From NCBI GenBank assembly GCA_023678885.1, contig JAHCLQ010000843.1:1-64000 (forward strand): a DNA stretch of 64,000 bases. The letters run 5' to 3'. The position numbers were made by a program, and so were the translations under genes. Under the pieces are notes generated by a model, which worked only from the letters and a program-made list of their open reading frames with translations, was not told the DNA's origin and did no database searches. How positions within the stretch are numbered: position 1 is the stretch's first letter; every line of letters starts with the position of its first letter. This DNA is from Pogostemon cablin. Lineage: Eukaryota; Streptophyta; Magnoliopsida; Lamiales; Lamiaceae. Shown one piece after another: positions 56,700 through 64,000 of this stretch.

Positions 56700-57690
56700 C
56701 TCAATCAAATTCAATTGAAATCAAATTCATCCCTCCTCACGTGTCTATATCACATTGCAATTGATTTTGCCGTCTAGAGGTCTCTCTGACGCTACTGTGC
56801 TCTGAAACAAATCAATTGGTATGAGTTTTAATGGTGAACTATTTTTTTGTGCAGCTGCTTCTGTTCTTCTTTCATTTTTTCGTGTCTGATTTTGAGCTAC
56901 TGCTGTAGCTCTAAGTTAATTTTTGTAGGGCTGAAACGTTTGAGCTTTTTTTTGGTATTCTAGTGTGTCTTCTTTTGAAGCTCTATTTTTGAGGGTTTGG
57001 AAATTGTTTTTGATAATGTTATTTGTCAATGATTCCTTTGCATTTTTAAATTTCAGCTGCTATTCTATTTAGTGTTAATGATCGTTGTTAAAGTTTTTAG
57101 AATTTTAAGATGAGCTTTGATGAGGATGAGAATTATTATGTATTTGGGGACTGTCTTTTAAACTGAGTCTTGCTAATGAATGTGAAGGTTAAAGCTTTGT
57201 ATGCAATGCTGCCCATTTTGTATATAAACAATATTTAATCAATCTTAGCTTATTATAAATTGTGGAGCTTGTTAAAACTCACTGCTCCCGTGAATTAATT
57301 GGGAAAGGCATAATTAGTTAAGATTAGATGAAAGCAAGGATGAAAGCTCCAGGCTCCAAGAATTACTCCTAATCATGTTTGTCTCCTGGATTTAATTGCA
57401 TTTCAAAATATATCCCACTCAATAATTATAATGTCTATTTATGTTGGGTTTTTACTTTTGATAGGTAGAGTTTATATTTATCCTAGTAATTGTGCTCAAA
57501 CCAACCTTATAAAATATATATGAGTCCTGAATATATATGAATCCAATTATAAATTCACAAAGTTCATAAGAGATGAGGTCAATTGGTAATCCATTTTATT
57601 TCAATGAGCAAAGATTCTCGATTCCACCTCATGTTTCATCTTGTATTTCTGAGTTGGATGGGTGATAATGTTAGATTTGAACTTATGGTA
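56700..57690. other. AT-rich stretch after the membrane-type frame
   Basis: The T-rich sequence has intron or UTR character (TTTTTGTGCAG at about 56845). No further exon could be identified. Confidence 0.35.
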
Positions 57691-58105
57691 GGCCTATTTT
57701 ATGTGAAGTCGAAAATTGTGCAAAACTCAATATTTTCATAATCTAATATGTGGAGTCGTAATTTGTGGTAAAAATGTGCAAAATCATTATCAATTTTGCA
57801 CAATTTTCTATGTGGAGTCGGAATACGTGTAAGATGACTTAGGTTAAGAAATGTGCAAAATCCTTGTGCAAAAATCAATTTTGCACAATTATCTATGTGT
57901 AGTCGGGATACGAGTAAAAGAAGACTTAGGTTAATAAATATGCAAAATCATTGTACAAAAATCAATTTTGTACAATTTAATCAATTCAGCACAATTTTCT
58001 ATGTGGAGTCGAGATACGTGTAAAAGACGTCTTGGTTAAGAAATGTGCAAAATCATTGTGCAAAAATCAATTTTGCACAATTTAATCAAAAATTTTCAAA
58101 ACAAA
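57690..58105. repeat. Tandem repeat, four units of about 105-115 bp
   Basis: Each unit contains TCTATGTGGAGTCG, GATACGTGTAAAAGA, CTTAGGTTAAGAAATGTGC and AAAATCAATTTTGCACAAT. Units end near 57805, 57892, 57990 and 58082. The first is the most diverged. It is AT-rich and non-coding. Confidence 0.8.
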
Positions 58106-58159
58106 TTATGCAAAACAAAATGTGCAAATACATAGGAGTATTTATGGTATTACAATCTA

Positions 58160-58469
58160 CTACCTCCATCCCCCAAAGTATTTCACACTTTTCTTTTTCA
58201 TCCGTCCCTCAAAGTATTTCACACTTTACTTTTACTAAATTTGGTAAAAAATGCATTAAAATAATACTCACTTTTTACACATATCCCAATATAATACTTA
58301 CTTTTTCACATCTCCCAATAACTTTACACACCTCCCAATAACTTTACACACTTTTTTCATTAAATCAACTAAAATATATATTTTCTTTCTTACTTTATAC
58401 ATAAAAATACAAAATTTTCTTAAACTCCGCGCACACCAATACGTGAAATACTTATTGGGACGGAGGGAG
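58160..58469. mobile_element. Stowaway-type MITE with TA duplication
   Basis: Ends CTACCTCCATCCCCCAAAGT and (inverted) CTCCCTCCGTCCCAATAAGT are both followed by ATTTCAC in the inward direction and flanked by TA (58158-58159, 58470-58471). It is 310 bp. The interior has an additional repeat of the end (CATCCGTCCCTCAAAGTATT). A 98-codon frame across it is not a gene. Confidence 0.88.
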
Positions 58470-58471
58470 TA

Positions 58472-60880
58472 TAATTGTGTAGGTATGAACATTAGTTCTT
58501 TGAGTCATGTAGTTTATAGCAATTATGCATTATTTTATGTATCCCATAGTAAGTGACCATTCTTAATTTAATGAGAAATGAAGATTGTTTATAAATTAAT
58601 TTCCATAATATATGCTTGATGTGCGGCTTTTAGAATTAATTAATTTAATATATATTATCCTTATTGTTCAATATGATATGCGATACGAATTTTTGAAAAT
58701 ATCCGTAATGAAAATTCGGTATGAATTTTTTAAAAATAGAAAATTCATACCTCTAGTCTTACTAATCGCACCCATAGATTGACAAGCTAAAAATATTTTT
58801 ATTTAATAAGACATATATATATATATATATTTTGATTCATACCATTTTTATTAAATTTGTATAATTATAATTGATACAACATGTCCGCTTTCGATTGCTT
58901 ACCTGAATAGACTCATTATTGTTTGCGAATAGCAGGAGCGGTGGAATGTGTCATTTGTATTCGGAAAAAAAGAATTGTGTGCATATTTTTTTAGATTTGC
59001 TAGTGAGAAGGCGTTGTTATTATTTCGTCGAACAATATACAAAAAAAAAACAACATAAATGATATTGATTAGAGTTACATAAATAACAAGAATGATTAAT
59101 GTAAAAAAAATGAACAAGAAATTGGATTTAGAGTGATTAAGTATAAAACCTACATCCACTTAGAGGGAAATGTGTTCTTTATTTATTGAGATTTATTGCA
59201 AGCCAAAGAATAACTCAACTGTTAGCCAATTCTGAATAGAAACTAAGTAAGAGAGTACAATATTGCTCGGTTAAGGGAACCAAATAACAGAGTGTTAACC
59301 AGTCCATATCTGGAAAAAAGAAAAAAGAATTTTCGATTAAAGGAGCCAAACACCCAAACTGTTCAGTAGCTGAAGTCGAGCACTGCAATATTGTTTAGTT
59401 GTTCTACCCAACTAGTGTGGTTCTGTTCGACTGTATGGCCAATCACCAAAGAACCTATTTGGTTGCAACAACTGAACACAACTAGAAATCTCATATGATG
59501 CAAATTTTCTAGAATAAAATACCCATTTCATTTTAATTTAACCAAATTATTCCAATTAATTCAATTGCAACAACATTTCTACAAAGTAAATTCGAGAGCT
59601 CTTTCGTAAGGGTGGGCAATTTTTTCTTCTAATTTCGGGTATCCAAATCGATTAAAAAAATTACTAGATTTTCGGGTTACTCGAATCCAATTGTATAAAT
59701 TTTAATTCGTGTATCAGGTTTTAAAAATATACCCGAATTACTCGATCGGGTACCCGATTTATTTTTTATTTTATTTTTAATTTCTTATTATGCTTTTCAT
59801 TTATTTTAGAATGAAAAGTTTCAATAGAACAATTTCTTAAAAATTTTGATAAATGAATTGTGTAATATCAATTTATTTATAAGATTAAAAAAATTATGAT
59901 TATTGTCATTAATATATACTCCATATATAGACGAGTACATATTCCCGCATAATATGCGGATGAATTATATTTAAGAAAATTAATTAGATAATCCAATATT
60001 AAATTCATATTGTAATTTAATAATGAGCATATACTCAAAAATTTTAAAGATATATTTTTATTAATGTTAATATTAAGGTTTAATTTTTAATCTAAATATA
60101 AAGATATACATTAATAATATAATATTAAAAAAATAGAAAGATTATATGTGATATTAATATAAAAAATAAAAAATCTATTCCTAACCAATCGAAAAATATG
60201 ATTAAAGGTGGTGTTTAATTTAAAAATTACATAAATAATAATAATAAGTTGGATATATTTTTATTAATTGATTTAATTATTTATTCCTAACCGATAAAAA
60301 AATATAATTTAAGGGGGTATTTAATTTATATAAATTTACATGAATAATATAAGAATATAAATAAATAAGTAAATAAGAAGAAAGATTATATATATATATA
60401 TATAAAAGTAGAATAGCTGAGTTTCCCGCCCAAAATTAGGATAACTTTGTAAATATATTAGAAAATGAGGATAGAAAGTAATTTAGGTAAGTAAAAAAAA
60501 ACCGTAGGCTTGGAGTAGTCAGCAAAATATTTTTACTATAGTAATAATATATTTACTGTATATCAATAAATGCATACTTAATTGTTGCGTGTTTCAATGT
60601 GTTATATTAGAGGGAGAAAGTAAAATACACTTGCGTTCATTAGAAGGTGAAGAAATTGTCTATATTATGTCTCAACAATCAACATAGGTTGATCAATTTT
60701 GTGAACTATTCGGAGGAGCTGACTCTCAGGGCCGGTCCTGAGGAATGTCTTGATGGACTCTTGCTATGGGCCTTCAAATTTAGGGGCCCCAAATTTTTCT
60801 GTACTTATATATATATATATATATATATATACTCTTTTGAACGTTAAAAAAATAGCATAATAAACATCTTACAGAAACTA
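58472..60880. other. AT-rich intergenic DNA with transposon ends
   Basis: It includes (AT)n microsatellites at about 58804-58832, 60388-60403 and 60805-60830. There is a hAT-like single end (AAGGGTGGGCAATTTTTTC at about 59610, followed by CGGGT-rich words) and another GC-rich terminus-like phrase (CAGGGCCGGTCCTGAGG at about 60728). No partner end was found for either. No gene is recognised. Confidence 0.5.
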
Positions 60881-60884
60881 GGAA

Positions 60885-61140
60885 ACTGAAAAATCACGTA
60901 ATTATTATTGTCTTAGCCTTTTCCACTTCACCACGTAATACTGATACAGTCACACAAAAAAATATGTGATTTTTGTCTTTTCCATTTCTTCCTCACGAAC
61001 AAAATATGTGATTTTCTATCTGTCTTTTCCACTTCTTCCTCTCATATACTGCAGTCGCGAACAAAATTGTGATATTCTATTTTTCTCTTCTTCACTTTTT
61101 CCTCAAGAATATATTACAGTCACGCTAACAATTATTTGAT
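60885..61140. repeat. Degenerate tandem repeat, about 60-65 bp units
   Basis: Three to four units carry AAAATATGTGATTTT, TGTCTTTTCCACTTCTTCCT and CAGTC(G/A)CG-type tails. They are AT-rich and non-coding. Confidence 0.6.
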
Positions 61141-61284
61141 AACTAAAATCTATGATATTATACAGACACAAAATTTGTGATTTAAAATTCTAATCTCAAT
61201 TCTTTATCTTGTTCATTATTACTACCCATTCCATAGCCATACACTTAATCAAAGATTTAGAGGTAAATTGTTTAGCAAAAAAGT

Positions 61285-61500
61285 TGTGTGCCCTGGGGAC
61301 ACGTGCTCTCAGATAGCCTTTAGTATTAAATGGTGTACCCTTTAGCATAAGGACGTGTACCCTTTATTTTCTAAAAAAAATAAAAATAAAAGTGTTCACC
61401 ATTTAGAATAAAATTATGTACCCTTATTAATTAAAGTGTGAACCCTTTAGAACAAAATGTTGTACCCTTACATACTTTGTACACCTAGGGACGCAAGAGA
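61285..61500. repeat. Short degenerate repeats of GTGTACCCTTTAG
   Basis: At least five spaced copies of TGTACCCTTTAG or GTGAACCCTTTAGAA occur, bracketed by GTGCCCTGGGGACAC and a weakly inverted ACACCTAGGGACG. It could be a small inverted-repeat element; the ends are too diverged to be sure. Confidence 0.4.
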
Positions 61501-62603
61501 CCAACTCAAATTGTTTCTCATTTTTAATATATATTTACGTGTGGATTTTTTCTTCCCATTCTTATTTAAGTAAATTTTTTCTCATTTTTAATATATTTTT
61601 ATGTGTGTCATTCTTATTTAAGTTATTTTATGAGTTATGTTTTGAAAAATGTGAATTGCATATAATTTATTTGAATCAACAAACTAATAATTATTGTATT
61701 TAATCAGAATAGAATAGATCATAAATAAAAAATTAAAAACTGCATGCTTGTTGTAGGATAAATGAGATAAGATTAAGAATAAAAGATAAAAAACAAACAT
61801 TAAAGAAATTGGTGAAAAAGAGGATAAGGATTTCTAAATTTCGTTGTAGAATAAAAGAGATAAGAACCGAAGATAAAAAACAAACGGCAAAGAAGGAAGG
61901 ATACATATCATAGTAAATGAATTATAAAATAAGTATTTTTTCATAGTGTTGTATTACTATATTACGTTGTTGTGTATTTTTTTCTTCCACTTTTCATTTT
62001 ATAAGTTATATTTTGAGAAATATGAATTGTATATAATTTATTTATATGCCTACAAATTAAGAAGACAATAATAACTAGCTTGAAATCATTCTTAATTTTA
62101 AATTTGTGGAACCGAATTGTCCACTTCATATAATGTGGTCCCCTTTAGGTGGTCAATGCTTTTTTATGGAATTGGATTTGCCACGTCAAAGTGGATCAAC
62201 CCATTTATAATAAGCAACATTTCCTCCTGACATCGTCTTCTCTCTTCTCTTTTATCAGATTTGCTTGGATTTTTTCAGCACCACTCTCGTCATCTTCGCC
62301 GCCTTTCTCATCGATTTCACCGCCGATCTGGGATACGCCGGTGATAATCTTGTCGAGACTCCATATATAGAGCTATTTTTCTCTTCATCATTGTGTTTTG
62401 GATACTTGATGCTGCGAATAACCTGCAGGTTAATTGAAATCAATTTTTCCCTTCCTCATGAACCCTAATTCGATTAATTGAGCACTCATTATACAGTACA
62501 AATAAATAAACCTTCAAAAGCTGAACGTAAGGTTTTCTTAATGTGTAAAAGGATACGTTTGTGCAAGAATGGATTGCACGATTTTCGACAGCTACAGGAA
62601 AAC
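61501..62603. other. Intergenic sequence, possible broken leader exon
   Basis: It is AT-rich except for 62170-62470, which has pyrimidine-rich leader character (CGTCTTCTCTCTTCTCTTTT) and a 67-codon frame from 62265 ending beyond CCTGCAG^GTTAAT, a donor-like site. No protein family is recognised. Confidence 0.35.
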
Positions 62604-63143
62604 TGATGTAAATAATAATTAAATAATATTTAATTATTAAATTCCACATAAGAAGTGGATAAGGGAGACAGAAGAAGTTGTACGGGAAACGGTTTTCTCA
62701 ACTCCTGTCTCCTTATTTTTTACACACTTTGCTACACTGTTGTACAAAAAAAAGAGAGAATAAGAACGCAGACACATAGAAAGAATGAAGGGCGTTCATG
62801 TGTGTGAAAGAACTCTAAGTGCGAGAGAACACGCTGAAGCGCTCATGCGTTTGCGTTACAGAACGTACAACACAAGGCAAAAGGAGAACGCGTATGCTGT
62901 GTTTTTCTCTCTCTCGTGTATTCTCTCCCGAATTCACAATACAAAATCCAGTCATCGTATTTATACAGTTAATACTATATCGTGAACATTAATCTTCAAC
63001 CCCGTGTTGAAGATTTGATCCAGGATCACAGTGTATCAACGTGAGTACCAACAGGTTCGTGTTTCTTCCGCTGCAACACAATCCTACGGTGAGAGGTAAG
63101 AGATTTCCTCTCTGTGCATGTTGAGGGATGTGTGTTTCCAACA
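62604..63143 (+). mobile_element. 5' LTR of another copia element
   Basis: The end is secure: ...GTTTCCAACA at 63134-63143, followed immediately by the tRNA-iMet primer site. The start at TGATGTAAATAATAATTAAA is inferred from typical copia LTR heads. A TATA-like TATTTATAC lies at about 62958. The frame at 62785-62985 has no known motif. The partner LTR and pol lie beyond the window. Confidence 0.65.
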
Positions 63144-63160
63144 TTGGTATCAGAGCCAAT
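63144..63160 (+). promoter_or_regulatory. tRNA-iMet primer-binding site
   Basis: TTGGTATCAGAGCCAAT directly follows the LTR end. TGGTATCAGAGC is the standard complement of the initiator tRNA 3' end in plant copia elements. Confidence 0.9.
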
Positions 63161-64000
63161 GATTGGTACTTCATTTTCCTTCTCTGGATTTCTTGCGTTA
63201 AAGTTTTCTGCTTTTGATTTTTGAAACATTCCCACATTATTTTGTTTGAAGTTATATGATTGGTGAATTGTGTGACTTTGATGAGTTATTTATGTGAGTA
63301 TGAGGCAGATTAACTTCGTTTCCAGTGTATATGTGTTAATGACGTTGCGATCCACCATGAAACTTGAAAGTGTGATTTTTTCGTCATTTTTTTGTGCAAG
63401 CAAAAGCATGTTTTGTTTATACTACTGGATAGGTCTCGTCGAGAGGAGTCCGTCAGTATTTTTTGTGCATTTTTTGGCCTTCTAAAACTCAAGATATGAA
63501 TTTTTGAAGTTGTTTTCGAACTTGAGGCTAAATTGCAAAGTTTCAGAAACTTCAGGGGTCGTTTTTTGAAAATTTGAGAAAGTTCAGGGACCTTTCTGTA
63601 ATATTAAAAATGCTGTTGTTTATGGGTCGGACCGGGTCGGTCCAGTCTCAATCGAGTCGGATCAGGAAACCGGGTAGGGCCATTGGGTCAGCCCGCGAAT
63701 GGATCCACTGGAGGACAGCGGCATGCGGAGGCGCGTTGAAGACACGCTCGGGCTGGGAGACACCGGCGGTGGCGCGTGAAATTCACACGCCGGTAATCGG
63801 TAGAGGCACGTGTGATGCACGCGCCAAAGTCGCCTGAGACGGCGGCGGTGCGTGGGTTGCACGCGCCAAACTCAGCCTGCTCTCAGCCGCGCGTGGCGGC
63901 GCATGGCAGCGCGTGAACGGTGAGTGAAACGTCCAGTCCGTTTGTGGTGACGCGTGGAGGCGCATGCAAGCGTTTTCCGGCGCGTGTTCGGTGGTTTCCG
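63161..64000 (+). mobile_element. Copia leader, GC-rich with GCGCGTG words, runs off the window
   Basis: The first 450 bp are AT-rich leader. From about 63610 the sequence turns GC-rich, first with GGGTCGG and CCGGGT words, then with about eight GGCGCGTG or CACGCGCC words. No gag frame begins before the window ends; open frames here follow from composition. Confidence 0.6.

Noticed and set aside
60728..60760. CAGGGCCGGTCCTGAGG as end of a hAT element
   Set aside because: The word fits a known style of terminal repeat, but no matching inverted end or 8-bp duplication was found in the window.
1..64000. CRISPR array or prokaryotic operon
   Set aside because: The repeats found are tandem or inverted and not regularly spaced by unique spacers; all protein remnants are of plant or plant-retroelement type.

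Overview
The window is a transposon-dense piece of plant nuclear DNA. It has Ty1/copia and Ty3/gypsy (Athila-type) retroelements with tRNA-iMet and tRNA-Asp primer-binding sites, Stowaway, hAT and Mutator-like elements, Helitrons with CTAG ends, and fragments of plant genes (an AGL15/AGL18-like MADS box, a CYP704-like P450, a DEAD-box helicase). The family cannot be fixed from sequence alone; an angiosperm, probably a eudicot, fits best. I see no intact host protein-coding gene, rRNA, tRNA or CRISPR array. Most open frames are short, decayed or spurious.

Layout. 1-1989 is a truncated gypsy element on the plus strand. 1990-18527 holds two decayed copia elements of one family (minus strand) that share a chimeric middle LTR (10129-11503); a solo LTR of the same family (4121-5327, target duplication CATAC) sits inside the first. 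18528-29170 is a decayed Athila element on the minus strand: 5' LTR, tRNA-Asp primer site, gag, protease, RT, RNase H, integrase and a downstream env-like gene with a recognisable intron. 29190-32710 is the 3' half of a second kind of copia element (plus strand), broken by an insertion at about 29.66-30.97 kb. Its 3' LTR starts at 32711 and is interrupted by a complete copia element, 34052-42191 (minus), with near-identical 1.2-kb LTRs and target duplication CATTG. The promoter-like part of the older LTR resumes near 42.7-43.6 kb.

43.6-44.85 kb is AT-rich with degenerate repeats. 44855-53992 is a pair of head-to-tail Helitrons (minus strand). The larger one (46501-53992) carries three same-strand host gene fragments: a DEAD-box helicase exon, a CYP704-like 3' exon, and the TATA box, leader and first exon of an AGL18-like MADS gene. 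It also contains a hAT element, which contains a Mutator-like element, which contains a Stowaway MITE, each with its own target duplication. 54-62.6 kb is AT-rich with MITEs and tandem repeats. 62604-64000 begins another copia element (plus): LTR, tRNA-iMet primer site and a GC-rich leader running off the window.

The most informative biology is in how the elements are built. The three related copia copies carry the same damaged RT catalytic box (YVDS) and different GC-rich inserts between primer site and pol. That suggests a non-autonomous family amplified in trans while exchanging leader cargo. The large Helitron looks like a gene-fragment collector that has mobilised a promoter-plus-first-exon cassette.
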